From: Brevundimonas sp. 357
Lineage (GTDB): Bacteria > Pseudomonadota > Alphaproteobacteria > Caulobacterales > Caulobacteraceae
Length of the DNA: 64,000 bases
NCBI RefSeq assembly: GCF_003938605.1
Contig: NZ_RHWX01000001.1
Location: 248,001 to 312,000, forward strand
Reading direction: 5' to 3'
Part shown: piece by piece, positions 17,819 through 26,055 of the stretch
Position numbering within the stretch: position 1 is the stretch's first letter
Layout: the number at the start of each line of letters is the position of its first letter
Notes under the pieces: generated by a model
The model's input: the letters and a program-made list of their open reading frames with translations, nothing else
The model's database searches: none
What the model was told of the DNA's origin: nothing
Position numbers and translations under genes: made by a program

Positions 17819-17848
17819 GGCCTCAAGCAGGCCGAAGGCCGATAGGCC
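17819..17848. repeat. palindromic element, family copy
   Basis: The reverse complement reads GGCCTATCG, a GGCC-TTC-GGCC hairpin and TGCTTGAGGCC. A second partial unit follows at 17845-17871 (CTCAAAATGAG hairpin and GGTAGGCCCC). It lies just downstream of the M3 peptidase stop. Confidence 0.75.
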
Positions 17849-17871
17849 ACTCAAAATGAGCGGTAGGCCCC

Positions 17872-20055
17872 TTAGGAAACAGGGAAGCCGCGCACCTTCA
17901 GCAGGGCCGCCACGTCCGGGTTGCGGCCGCGGAACTGGCGATAGGCGTCGCCGCGGTCCGTGGTGTTGCCCGGCGCCAGGATGATCGACTTGAAGCGGCC
18001 GCCGATGTCCGGGTTGAAGACGTCGCCCGACTCCTCGAAGTAGGCCCAGGTGTCGGCGTCCATCACTTCCGACCACAGGTAGGAGTAGTAGCCGGCCGAA
18101 TAGGCGTCTGAGGTGAACAGGTGATTGAACTGCGGCAGGCGGTGCCGCATCACGATCTCCTTGGGCATGCCCAGACGGCCCAGCGAGGCCTTTTCGAAGG
18201 CGTCGATGTCGGTCGGCGGCGTCGCCTGGGTGTGCAGGTCCATGTCGACCAGGGCCGAGGACAGGTAGCTGACCGTGGCGTAGCCCTGGTTGAAGGTCGA
18301 GGAGGCCTCGATCTTGTCCACCAGCGCCTGCGGCATCGGCTGCTTGGTCTCGACGTGCTTCATGTAGCCGTCGAGGATCGGGCGGCTCAGCACCCAGTGC
18401 TCGTGCACCTGCGACGGGTATTCCACGAAGTCGCGCGGCGTGTTGCCGAACGACGGATAGGTCACCACCGACGAGAAGTAGTGCAGGGCGTGGCCGAACT
18501 CGTGGAACAGGGTCTCGGCGTCGTCCAACGAGATCAGCAGCGGCTGACCGTCCGGCGCCTTGACGAAGTTGTTGTTGTTCGAGGCCAGGATCGGCTTCGA
18601 ACCCGTCAGCTTCGAGAACGAGCGATAGGTGGTCATCCAGGCGCCCGAACGCTTGCCCGGACGGGCGAAGTCGTCGGCGTAGAACAGGCCGATCAGCTTG
18701 CCGGTGGCCTTGTCCGTGACCTCATAGGTGGTCACGTCCGGCTCGAAGGTCGAGACGGTTCCCTTGGGCAGTTGCTTGAAGACGAAGCCGTACAGGCGCT
18801 CGGCCATGTAGAAGGAGGCCGCGCGCACGGCGTGCAGTTCGAAGTAGGGCTTCAGCTCGTTCTGATCGAGGTCGTACTTCGCCTTACGCACCTTCTCGGC
18901 GTAGTAGAGGTAGTCCCACGGCTCGATGTCGTGACCGGCGATCGCCTTCATGTCGGCGACCTCCTCGGCGACGCGGGCCTTGGCCGGGGCCCAGACGCGC
19001 TGCATCAGGTCCATCGCCGCGGCCGGGGTCTTGGCCATGGTGTCCTGCATGCGCCATTCGGCGTGGTTGCCGAAGCCCAGCAGGCGGGCGCGCTGCTGAC
19101 GCAGGGCGACGATGCGGGCGATAGTCGACTTGGTGTCGTTGGCGTCGCCGTTGTCGCCGCGCTTGGCGAACTTGGTCCAGACCTGCTGACGCAGGGCGCG
19201 GTCGTCAGCGAAGGTCAGGAAGGGATCGACGCTGGAGCGGGTGTTGACGATGGCCCAGCCCTGAACGTTGCGCGTGCGCGCGGCGGCGGCGGCGGCGGCC
19301 TTGTTCGAGTCCGGCAGGCCCTTCAGACCCGCCTCATTGGCGATGACGGTCCAGGTGTTCTCGTCGGCGACCACCTTCTGGCCGAAGCCAGTGAAGGCGT
19401 TCGACAGGTCGGTGTTGATGCGGCCCAGTTCGGCCTTGCCGGCGGCGTTCAGGGCGGCGCCGTTGCGCACGAAGGCGTCGCGGCTGCGTTCGGCCAGACG
19501 CTTCTGCTGGGCGTTCAAGCCCGCCGCGTCGGCGCCGTCGGCCACGGCCTTGATGCGGGCGAACAGCTTCTCGTTGAAGGTGATCTCGTCCGAGGCGGCC
19601 GACAGGATCGGCGACAGCTCGGTCTCCAGCACGTCCCACTGCTCGCCGCCGATGTTCGAGGTCATGACGCTGAACACGTTCATGGCGCGGTCCAGCGGCT
19701 CGCCCGCCATCTCCATCGCCGCCATGGTGTTGGCGAAGGTCGGGGCTTCGGCGTTGTTCGCGATCGCGGCGATGTCGGCGCGTTGCAGTTCGATGCCTTC
19801 CAGGATGGCTTCGCGCATCTTGGGCGCCGTCACCTTGTCCCACGGCGGCACGCCCTCATAAGGGCCGGTCCAGGGCTGCAGCAGCTCGGCGCGCGGCGCG
19901 GCGGCCGGCAGGACGGCGCGGGCGATGCGGGCCTCATCGGCAGTCGTCAGGGCGGCAACGGCGCCGCTCACGGCGTTCTCCACGGCCCCAGCCGAGGCGC
20001 AGCCCGACAGGGCGAAGAGGCTCGCGCCCCCGATGAGAAGATGACGTCTGTGCAT
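17872..20055 (-). CDS. M3 family zinc metallopeptidase (peptidyl-dipeptidase Dcp-like), lipoprotein
   Basis: The 727-residue protein has the zinc site HEFGHALHYF near residue 515 and a Glu further on, as in Dcp/oligopeptidase A enzymes that cut short peptides. Unlike cytoplasmic Dcp it starts with MHRRHLLIGGASLFALSGC, a lipoprotein signal with lipobox LSGC, so it should act in the periplasm on a membrane anchor. The ATG at 20055 is chosen because it begins that signal; an upstream in-frame ATG adds 29 unlikely residues. It is divergent from murI. Confidence 0.92.
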   Translation of the reverse strand: MHRRHLLIGGASLFALSGCASAGAVENAVSGAVAALTTADEARIARAVLPAAAPRAELLQPWTGPYEGVPPWDKVTAPKMREAILEGIELQRADIAAIANNAEAPTFANTMAAMEMAGEPLDRAMNVFSVMTSNIGGEQWDVLETELSPILSAASDEITFNEKLFARIKAVADGADAAGLNAQQKRLAERSRDAFVRNGAALNAAGKAELGRINTDLSNAFTGFGQKVVADENTWTVIANEAGLKGLPDSNKAAAAAAARTRNVQGWAIVNTRSSVDPFLTFADDRALRQQVWTKFAKRGDNGDANDTKSTIARIVALRQQRARLLGFGNHAEWRMQDTMAKTPAAAMDLMQRVWAPAKARVAEEVADMKAIAGHDIEPWDYLYYAEKVRKAKYDLDQNELKPYFELHAVRAASFYMAERLYGFVFKQLPKGTVSTFEPDVTTYEVTDKATGKLIGLFYADDFARPGKRSGAWMTTYRSFSKLTGSKPILASNNNNFVKAPDGQPLLISLDDAETLFHEFGHALHYFSSVVTYPSFGNTPRDFVEYPSQVHEHWVLSRPILDGYMKHVETKQPMPQALVDKIEASSTFNQGYATVSYLSSALVDMDLHTQATPPTDIDAFEKASLGRLGMPKEIVMRHRLPQFNHLFTSDAYSAGYYSYLWSEVMDADTWAYFEESGDVFNPDIGGRFKSIILAPGNTTDRGDAYRQFRGRNPDVAALLKVRGFPVS

Positions 20056-20177
20056 CCAGGTCTCCCAACCGTTTGTTGTTCTGACGCGGCCGCCTGTCCG
20101 GATGACGGAGCCGTCGCATGCAATCGATGTAATCCTAACCATTGGACGGCGAAACCCCGTGGGTCTAAAGGCCGCTC

Positions 20178-21041
20178 ATGGCGATAGGCGTTTTCGACTC
20201 CGGCGTGGGGGGCCTGACGGTCCACCGCGAACTCACGACCCGCTTTCCGACGCGGGATTTCATCTATCTGGGCGATCAGGCCCACGCTCCCTATGGCGGG
20301 CGCAACGGCGAGGATATCGTCGAACTGACGCGCGCCGGGTGCGAGCGCCTGTTTGAGGCGGGCGCCTCCGTGGTCGTCCTGGCCTGCAACACGGCCTCGG
20401 CCATCGCCCTGCGTCGTCTGCAGCAGACCTGGATTCCGGGGATGCGCGAAAAGCTGGGCCGCCCGGTCAACGTCCTGGGCATTATCGTCCCGACCATCGA
20501 GGCGGCCACCGGCCTGCCCTGGTCGTTCGAGGCCGAGCGCAACGGACGGCTGGAAGGCGAGAAGAAGCAGGCGATCGACATCACCGGCGTCTTCTGCACC
20601 GCCGCCACGGCCATGAGCCGGGTCTATGAGATCGAGATCGACAAGCGCCGCGACGATCTGGCCGTCTTCACCGAGGCCTGCCCCGGTCTGGCCGGTCTGA
20701 TCGAGCTGGGCGCCCCGCCGGAAGAGCTGAAGGTGGTGGTCGACGACCACGTCGACGCCCTGCGCCGCCGCATCGGCCGCCACCCGGACAAGGCCATCCT
20801 GGGCTGCACCCACTATGAGATCGTGGCCGACCTGTTCGCCCAGGCCCTGCCGCCCGGCGTCCAGGTCATCAGCCAGCCCGCCGCCGTGGCCGACTCTCTG
20901 GAGCGCTATTTCGACCGCCACCCGGAGTACGACCTGGGCTCGTCGTCGCGCCGCGACTTCCTGACCACGGGCGCGCCCGGCCCGCAGTCGGACCTGGTCG
21001 CCCAGTTCTGGGGCGCGCCCCTGACGTTCGATCCGGCCTGA
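20178..21041 (+). CDS. murI: glutamate racemase
   Basis: The 287-residue protein supplies D-glutamate for peptidoglycan. It shows the VFDSGVGGLTV motif with Asp7, the first catalytic Cys70 in ACNTAS and the second Cys210 in GCTHYE. A segment around residues 115-150 is longer than in many MurI proteins. The gene starts 122 bases from the divergent M3 peptidase gene and converges on the lipoprotein gene at 21053. Confidence 0.95.
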   Translation: MAIGVFDSGVGGLTVHRELTTRFPTRDFIYLGDQAHAPYGGRNGEDIVELTRAGCERLFEAGASVVVLACNTASAIALRRLQQTWIPGMREKLGRPVNVLGIIVPTIEAATGLPWSFEAERNGRLEGEKKQAIDITGVFCTAATAMSRVYEIEIDKRRDDLAVFTEACPGLAGLIELGAPPEELKVVVDDHVDALRRRIGRHPDKAILGCTHYEIVADLFAQALPPGVQVISQPAAVADSLERYFDRHPEYDLGSSSRRDFLTTGAPGPQSDLVAQFWGAPLTFDPA

Positions 21042-21052
21042 GACAAGGCCCG

Positions 21053-21565
21053 CTATTCGGCGGAACGCGCCCTGTTGCGTCGCTGGCCGAAGGTCGGGGC
21101 CCGCTCCTTCTGCTGCGCCCAATAGGTCGGGCCGTCGTCCGGCTTGAACATGGTGCGCGGCACGCCGTTGCGGTCCACCACGGCGAAGGTGTTGGTCGAG
21201 GCCTGATAGAACAGGGTGTCGCCGTTCGACCGCTTCACGGTCTCGGTGCCGGACGGCGTACTCTCGGTGAAGGCCTGAACCTTCTGCAGATAATCCTCGG
21301 CCGACCTGGCGCCGAAGTCCGCGCCGTTGCGCTCGTACAGCCGCTGCACCTTGGCGTCGGCGGTTTCCCGCCGATTGGCCGTGACCGGCGGCTTGGCCGC
21401 TTCCAGCGGCGCGGCATCCGCCACGCCGTCTTGCGCCCCCTCTGAAACCAGGCCGACCGGCTCGGCCGTGCTGCGATCCCGCGTCTCGACCGCCGAGCCG
21501 CCGCTGTCGCATCCCGCCAGAACCAGAATCGCCGCAGCCAGGGCCGCAGACATCCGCATATGCAT
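21053..21565 (-). CDS. lipoprotein with a domain resembling secreted nuclease-toxin tips
   Basis: The 170-residue protein begins with a short lipoprotein signal ending in LVLAGC. After a variable linker comes YERNGADFGARSAEDYLQKV, then RSNGDTLFYQASTNTFAVVD and RNGVPRTMFKPDDGPTYW. This order (H-x-x-x-H-G-xx-FG-x5-YL, NGD-x-x-x-Y, TN-x-F-x-V, RT-x-FKP) recalls the BECR-fold RNase domains at the tips of contact-dependent toxins. Here both His positions of the first motif are missing (LYERNG), so catalysis is doubtful. No immunity gene is adjacent. An SOS box lies 50 bases upstream. An ATG two codons inside (21559) is an alternative start. Domain assignment is by pattern memory only. Confidence 0.7.
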   Translation of the reverse strand: MHMRMSAALAAAILVLAGCDSGGSAVETRDRSTAEPVGLVSEGAQDGVADAAPLEAAKPPVTANRRETADAKVQRLYERNGADFGARSAEDYLQKVQAFTESTPSGTETVKRSNGDTLFYQASTNTFAVVDRNGVPRTMFKPDDGPTYWAQQKERAPTFGQRRNRARSAE

Positions 21566-21614
21566 GGCATCCCCTCCTGAAAATCCGCCGAACACAGTTA
21601 GGCATACAATTTTT

Positions 21615-21629
21615 GTTCCGGCAATGTTC
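21615..21629. promoter_or_regulatory. LexA SOS box between the lipoprotein gene and coaBC
   Basis: GTTCCGGCAATGTTC is a perfect GTTC-N7-GTTC match. It is 50 bases from the leftward lipoprotein start and 70 bases from the coaBC start, so either or both could be LexA-controlled. Confidence 0.75.
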
Positions 21630-21632
21630 CAT

Positions 21633-21646
21633 TGACGGAAACGTCA
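21633..21646. promoter_or_regulatory. inverted repeat TGACG-N4-CGTCA, copy 1
   Basis: TGACGGAAACGTCA has perfect 5-base arms around GAAA. It lies 3 bases after the SOS box and 53 bases before the coaBC start. The same arms recur at 23386. Confidence 0.5.
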
Positions 21647-21698
21647 GCGACGTCGCTTTGTCTCGACGCCGTCACCCCGCCCGGCTACAGATTTCGCC

Positions 21699-22922
21699 AT
21701 GACCGCACCCTCGCTTTCCGGCCGCAAAATCCTGCTGATCGTCGGCGGCGGCATCGCCGCCTATAAGGCGCTGGAGCTGATCCGCCTGTTCAAGAAGGCG
21801 GACGCCGAGGTGATGGCCGTGCTGACCAAGGCCGGCGCCGAGTTCGTCACCCCCATGTCGCTGGCGGCCCTGACCGGCCATCCGGTGCGGCAGGATCTGT
21901 TCATGCCGGAAGACGAGACGGCCATGGGCCATATTGAGCTGTCGCGCTGGGCCGATCTGGTGGTGGTGGCGCCCGCCACGGCCGGGCTGATCGCCAAGGC
22001 CGCCAACGGCCTGGCCGATGATCTGGCCTCGACCACGCTTCTGGCCACGGACAAGAAGGTGCTGCTGGCCCCGGCGATGAACGTGCGCATGTGGCTGCAC
22101 CCGGCGGTGCGGGCCAATGTCGAGCGGCTGAAGGGCTTCGACGGCTTTCACGGCATGGCCATGGTCGGGCCGGACGACGGGATCATGGCCTGCGGCGAGT
22201 TCGGGCCGGGCCGCATGGCCGAACCGCCGGTCATCTTCGACGCCGCCGCCCGCCTGCTGGCGGGACCGGACGGCCGCCCGCTGACGGGTCGGACCGCCGT
22301 GGTCACGGCCGGGCCGACCTTCGAGCCGATCGACCCCGTGCGCGGCCTGACCAACCGTTCCAGCGGCAAGCAGGGCTACGCCGTCGCCGCCGCCCTGGCC
22401 GAACTGGGCGCGCAGGTGACGCTGATCTCCGGCCCGGTGGCGCTGGACGCGCCCGTCGGCGTGACCCGCGTCTGGGTCGAGGCCGCCATTGAGATGAAGG
22501 CCGCCGTCGAGGCGGCTCTTCCCGCCGACATCGCCGTGATGAGCGCCGCCGTCGCCGACTGGCGCGTGGACGGCGTCGCTTCAGGCAAGATCAAGAAGAA
22601 GCCGGGCGGCCCGCCGTCGCTGGCCCTGATCGAGAACCCCGACATCCTGGCGGGCGTCTCCGCCCCCGGTCCGCGCCGTCCGACACTGGTGGTCGGCTTC
22701 GCCGCCGAGACCAGCGACCTGGAAGCCAACGCCCGCGCCAAGCTCTCGCGCAAGGGGTGCGACTGGATCATCGGCAACGACGTCTCGGACGAGGTCTTCG
22801 GTTCGGACGGCAACGCCGTGACCCTGTTCACCCAGGACGGCGCCGAGCCCTGGCCGCGCCAGTCCAAGACCGAGGTGGCGCGCAAGCTGACCCTGCGCAT
22901 CGCCGATCACTTCAAGGCCTAG
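21699..22922 (+). CDS. coaBC: bifunctional phosphopantothenoylcysteine decarboxylase / phosphopantothenate-cysteine ligase
   Basis: The 407-residue protein makes 4'-phosphopantetheine for coenzyme A. The N-terminal flavin decarboxylase half has the catalytic His in [18 protein letters not shown], and the Cys of [11 protein letters not shown]. The C-terminal synthetase half has [13 protein letters not shown], the [10 protein letters not shown] dimer motif and IKKKPGGPP. The length is standard. dut follows after 16 bases, so the two are cotranscribed. Confidence 0.95.
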   Translation: MTAPSLSGRKILLIVGGGIAAYKALELIRLFKKADAEVMAVLTKAGAEFVTPMSLAALTGHPVRQDLFMPEDETAMGHIELSRWADLVVVAPATAGLIAKAANGLADDLASTTLLATDKKVLLAPAMNVRMWLHPAVRANVERLKGFDGFHGMAMVGPDDGIMACGEFGPGRMAEPPVIFDAAARLLAGPDGRPLTGRTAVVTAGPTFEPIDPVRGLTNRSSGKQGYAVAAALAELGAQVTLISGPVALDAPVGVTRVWVEAAIEMKAAVEAALPADIAVMSAAVADWRVDGVASGKIKKKPGGPPSLALIENPDILAGVSAPGPRRPTLVVGFAAETSDLEANARAKLSRKGCDWIIGNDVSDEVFGSDGNAVTLFTQDGAEPWPRQSKTEVARKLTLRIADHFKA

Positions 22923-22938
22923 AAGAGACCTCCCCGTC

Positions 22939-23388
22939 ATGACCACCATCCGTGTCGAACGCCTGCCCCACGCCGAGGGTCTGGCCCTGCCCGCCTATGA
23001 GACCGCCGGTTCGGCGGGCATGGACCTGCGCGCCGCCATCGGCGAGGGCGAGACGCTGGTGCTGGAGCCCGGTCAGCGCAAGCTGGTCCCCACGGGCCTG
23101 AAGATCGCGCTTGAACCCGGCTATGAGGCCCAGGTGCGCCCGCGTTCGGGCCTGGCGCTGAAGCACGGCATCTCGGCGCCCAATTCGCCGGGCACCATCG
23201 ACAGCGACTATCGCGGCGAGGTCGGGGTCATCCTGATCAACCACGGCGAGCTGCCGTTCGAGATCAAGCGCGGCGACCGCATCGCCCAGATGGTCATCGC
23301 CCGCTACGAGCAGGCCCGGATGGTCGAGGTCGAGGCGGTGGACGAGACCGCGCGCGGCGGCGGCGGCTTCGGCTCAACCGGACGTTGA
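22939..23388 (+). CDS. dut: deoxyuridine 5'-triphosphate nucleotidohydrolase
   Basis: The 149-residue trimeric dUTPase has all five motifs: [30 protein letters not shown] with the catalytic Asp, RIAQMVI, and the C-terminal [10 protein letters not shown] arm. It removes dUTP and makes dUMP for thymidylate synthesis. It is the second gene after coaBC, a coaBC-dut pairing seen in many proteobacteria. The BLUF gene starts 48 bases later. Confidence 0.97.
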   Translation: MTTIRVERLPHAEGLALPAYETAGSAGMDLRAAIGEGETLVLEPGQRKLVPTGLKIALEPGYEAQVRPRSGLALKHGISAPNSPGTIDSDYRGEVGVILINHGELPFEIKRGDRIAQMVIARYEQARMVEVEAVDETARGGGGFGSTGR

Positions 23389-23399
23389 CGAAAGCGTCA
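23386..23399. promoter_or_regulatory. inverted repeat TGACG-N4-CGTCA, copy 2, before the BLUF gene
   Basis: TGACGAAAGCGTCA repeats the arms of the site at 21633 and covers the dut stop codon. The BLUF start is 37 bases downstream, so the site is placed to overlap its promoter; TTGACG at 23385 could be the -35. An A/T-rich AAATATAG at 23413 is the likely -10 area, although the spacing is long. Confidence 0.5.
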
Positions 23400-23436
23400 C
23401 TTTCATCCTTGCAAATATAGCTCTAGCGTAGCCGTC

Positions 23437-23838
23437 ATGAACACGCTGGACCAGCTCGTCTACTGTAGCCGCTCGCAACTGGCGCCGGACGAGGAGGCGG
23501 CCGCGATGGCCGACATCGTTCACGTCGCCGCCTTCCTGAACGCCCGCAACGGCATCACGGGAGCGCTGGCCCTGCAGGACGGCGTGTTCGTTCAGTGCCT
23601 GGAGGGCTCGCCCACCGCCCTAGACATCCTGATGCTGCACCTGCATTTCGACGAGCGGCACGAGGAGATCGAGATCGTGGCGCGCGGCCGGATCGAGCGG
23701 CGCGCCTTCCCCGCCTGGGGCATGACCGCCCCGACGCTCGGTCGGTGCGATGCGCTCAGCCGCCTGATCACTCAGCGCTCCGACGACCTGATCGCCTGGC
23801 GCGATGCCATGAGCGCCCTCCTGACCGAACCGGCCTGA
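23437..23838 (+). CDS. single-domain BLUF photoreceptor
   Basis: The 133-residue protein is a BLUF blue-light sensor using FAD. Key residues line up with Synechocystis PixD: Tyr9 in LVYCSRS, Asn35 in NARNGITGAL, Gln53 in FVQCLEG, and Trp94 and Met96 in FPAWGM. The Asn-Gln and Gln-Trp-Met spacings are identical to PixD. There is no output domain, so it should signal through a partner protein; the roughly 35-residue C-terminal helix region would carry the interaction. A TGACG inverted repeat lies just upstream. Confidence 0.9.
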   Translation: MNTLDQLVYCSRSQLAPDEEAAAMADIVHVAAFLNARNGITGALALQDGVFVQCLEGSPTALDILMLHLHFDERHEEIEIVARGRIERRAFPAWGMTAPTLGRCDALSRLITQRSDDLIAWRDAMSALLTEPA

Positions 23839-23842
23839 CACC

Positions 23843-23882
23843 GCGCTCAGGCAGCGAGCCGCCGCGCGGCGCACGATAGCGC
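23843..23882. repeat. palindromic element, long-stem family copy
   Basis: GCGCTCAGGCAGCGAGC on the left and GCACGATAGCGC on the right enclose a GCCGC/GCGGC stem. It sits 4 bases after the BLUF stop, in the gap before the convergent dapB gene. Confidence 0.65.
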
Positions 23883-23909
23883 AGGGGCGCGCCAGCGCCC
23901 CACCCAGCA

Positions 23910-24659
23910 TCATGCTTGGCGGAAACCCAGCACGTCCTGCATGTCGTAGAGGCCGGGGCGGCGGTTGCGCACCCAGGCGGCGGCGGCCACCGCGCCCTTG
24001 GCGAACAGACTGCGATCCATGGCCGAGTGCGACAGGGTCAACATCTCGTCCTCCGAGGCGAACATGACGGTGTGTTCGCCGATCACTCCGCCGGCGCGAA
24101 GGCTGGCGAAGCCGATCTTGCCCGTCTCGCGGGGGCCGGTGATGCCGTCATAGGGGGCGCTGCGCAGTTCCTCCAGATCGCGGCCCCGGCCGTTGGCGGC
24201 GGCCTCGCCCAGCATCAGGGCCGTGCCCGAGGGCGCGTCGACCTTGCGCCGGTGATGGGTCTCCAGCACCTCGATGTCCCAGTCGCGCGCGTCCAGCCGC
24301 AGGGCCGCGTGCTCGACGAGACCGATCAGGATGTTCACGCCCAGCGAGAAGTTGCCGCTCATGACAATGGCGATCTTCTCGGCGGCGGCCTCGATCTCGG
24401 CCTCCTGTTCCGGCGTCAGGCCGGTGGAGCCGACGACCAGCGCCGGTCCGCCCGCCTCGGCGCAAGCCTTGGCCAGGGCGACCGACGCCTCGGGCGTCGA
24501 GAAGTCGATGATGACGTCGCACAGCTTCAGATCGACCGTCTCGCCACGATCGAAACGAGCGGCGACCACCACGTCCTCGCGGGCGTCCAGAACCTGAGAA
24601 ACGGCGCGGCCCATGCGGCCCCGGGCGCCGGAGATGCCGGCGTGGAAGATGTCGCTCAC
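23910..24659 (-). CDS. dapB: 4-hydroxy-tetrahydrodipicolinate reductase
   Basis: The 249-residue protein catalyses the second step of the lysine/meso-diaminopimelate branch. It shows the NAD(P)H motif [13 protein letters not shown], the VGSTGLT loop, the catalytic [15 protein letters not shown] stretch and [15 protein letters not shown]. Its start overlaps the dnaJ stop by four bases, so translation is coupled to the dnaKJ operon. Confidence 0.96.
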   Translation of the reverse strand: MSDIFHAGISGARGRMGRAVSQVLDAREDVVVAARFDRGETVDLKLCDVIIDFSTPEASVALAKACAEAGGPALVVGSTGLTPEQEAEIEAAAEKIAIVMSGNFSLGVNILIGLVEHAALRLDARDWDIEVLETHHRRKVDAPSGTALMLGEAAANGRGRDLEELRSAPYDGITGPRETGKIGFASLRAGGVIGEHTVMFASEDEMLTLSHSAMDRSLFAKGAVAAAAWVRNRRPGLYDMQDVLGFRQA

Positions 24660-25864
24660 GCGGTCTCTTTCGGATTATCGGCGTCGCCGCCCAGGATGTC
24701 GGCCCAGAAGCGCTTGGCCTTGCCGGCGAAGCTGGTGTTGCGCGGCGTCTGGGTCTCGCCCAGGGAGTCCGCCAGTTCGGTCAGCAGCTCCTTCTGACGC
24801 GCGGTCAGTTCGGTCGGCGTCTCGACGAACAGCTCGACCACCAGGTCGCCGCGACCGCGCCCGTTCAGGTGCGGCATGCCCTTGCCCTTGATGCGGACGG
24901 TCTTGCCCGTCTGGGCGCCCGCGGGCACATCGACCGCCGCCCTGCACTTGCCGTCGCACGCGTCGGAGACCAGGCAGGGGGCGTCGACGATGCCGCCCAG
25001 GGCCGCCACCGTCATCGGCACCGGCACCGTGACCAGCAGGTCCAGGTTGTCGCGCTCGAACAGCTCGTGCGGCAGCACCGACAGGAAGACATAGAGGTCG
25101 CCGCGCGGTCCGCCGCGCTGGCCCGCCTCGCCCTCACCCGACAGGCGGATGCGCGAGCCGTCGTCCACGCCCGCCGGCACCTTGAGGCTGAGCTTGCGGG
25201 TCTTGCGGACCTGGCCGTGGCCACGGCAGGTGGTGCAGGGATCGGCGATCATCTCGCCCGAGCCGCCGCAGCGGGGGCAGGTGCGCTCGACCTGGAAGAA
25301 GCCGTTGGCCTGGCGCACGCGACCGGCGCCGCCGCAGGTGGAGCAGATGCTCGGCTTGGTGCCCGCCTTGGCGCCCGAGCCGTCGCAGACCTCGCAGGTC
25401 ATCAGGGTCGGGATGGCGATCTCAACGTCGGCGCCCTTGTAGGCCTGCTCCAGCGTGATCTCGAGGTCGTAGCGCAGGTCCGAGCCCCGACGCGGGCCGC
25501 TCTGTTGCTGGCGCCCGCCGCCCCGGCCGCCGAAGGCGTCTCCAAAGGCGTCGCCGAAGACCTGGGAGAAGATGTCGTTGATGTCGTGGAAGCCCTGGCC
25601 GCCGCCCTGGCCGAAGGGGTTGCCCCCGCCTGCGCCGCCGCCCACGCCCGCGTGGCCGAAACGGTCATAGGCCGCGCGCTTCTGCTCGTCCGACAGGACG
25701 GTGTAGGCCTCGGAGATTTCCTTGAAGCGGGCCACGGACTCTTCGGAGCCGCCGTTGCGGTCCGGGTGGTGCTCCATCGCCAGCTTACGATAGGCGCTCT
25801 TGAGCACGACGGCGTCCACCGTCCGCTCGACCCCCAGAATCTCGTAATAGTCACGTTGCGCCAT
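24656..25864 (-). CDS. dnaJ: chaperone DnaJ
   Basis: The 402-residue co-chaperone has a J domain with HPD at 33-35, a Gly/Phe-rich stretch (about 75-115), four CxxCxGxG-type zinc repeats and a C-terminal substrate domain. The C-terminal domain contains an additional Cys pair ([16 protein letters not shown]) not found in E. coli DnaJ. It stimulates DnaK ATPase and holds unfolded clients. It lies 191 bases downstream of dnaK with a terminator-like hairpin between. Confidence 0.96.
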   Translation of the reverse strand: MAQRDYYEILGVERTVDAVVLKSAYRKLAMEHHPDRNGGSEESVARFKEISEAYTVLSDEQKRAAYDRFGHAGVGGGAGGGNPFGQGGGQGFHDINDIFSQVFGDAFGDAFGGRGGGRQQQSGPRRGSDLRYDLEITLEQAYKGADVEIAIPTLMTCEVCDGSGAKAGTKPSICSTCGGAGRVRQANGFFQVERTCPRCGGSGEMIADPCTTCRGHGQVRKTRKLSLKVPAGVDDGSRIRLSGEGEAGQRGGPRGDLYVFLSVLPHELFERDNLDLLVTVPVPMTVAALGGIVDAPCLVSDACDGKCRAAVDVPAGAQTGKTVRIKGKGMPHLNGRGRGDLVVELFVETPTELTARQKELLTELADSLGETQTPRNTSFAGKAKRFWADILGGDADNPKETA

Positions 25865-26002
25865 CAGGCGTTCGTCCTCTTACTTTCCCGCCGCGCCAGG
25901 GTGCTGTTCTGCCTCTCTTGATCTGGAGGCGTTCCGTTCGCGGATGACCGACGGCCTGCCTGATGACATGGGCGCCCGGTCGAATGATGCAAGTTTCATG
26001 AA

Positions 26003-26036
26003 ACGGCCCCGCCTGCCGTCTGGCAAGCGGGGCCGA
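26003..26036 (-). terminator. terminator-like hairpin between dnaK and dnaJ
   Basis: CGGCCCCGC and GCGGGGCCG are inverted arms with an inner GCCTGCC/GGCAAGC extension; on the leftward strand TTTC follows. It may reduce read-through so that dnaJ is made in lower amounts than dnaK. Confidence 0.65.
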
Positions 26037-26055
26037 ACATTAGCGAGGCGCCGGG

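Larger units (their letters stand above)
17502..17871. other. 370-base repeat-rich intergenic region between corA and the M3 peptidase gene
   Basis: It holds the corA promoter region and two inverted copies of a GAGGATC palindrome (17643, 17722). A weak hairpin with GGCCC/GGCCC arms and T-rich flanks lies at about 17770-17800, and a family palindromic element at 17819. No coding region is supported. Confidence 0.7.
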
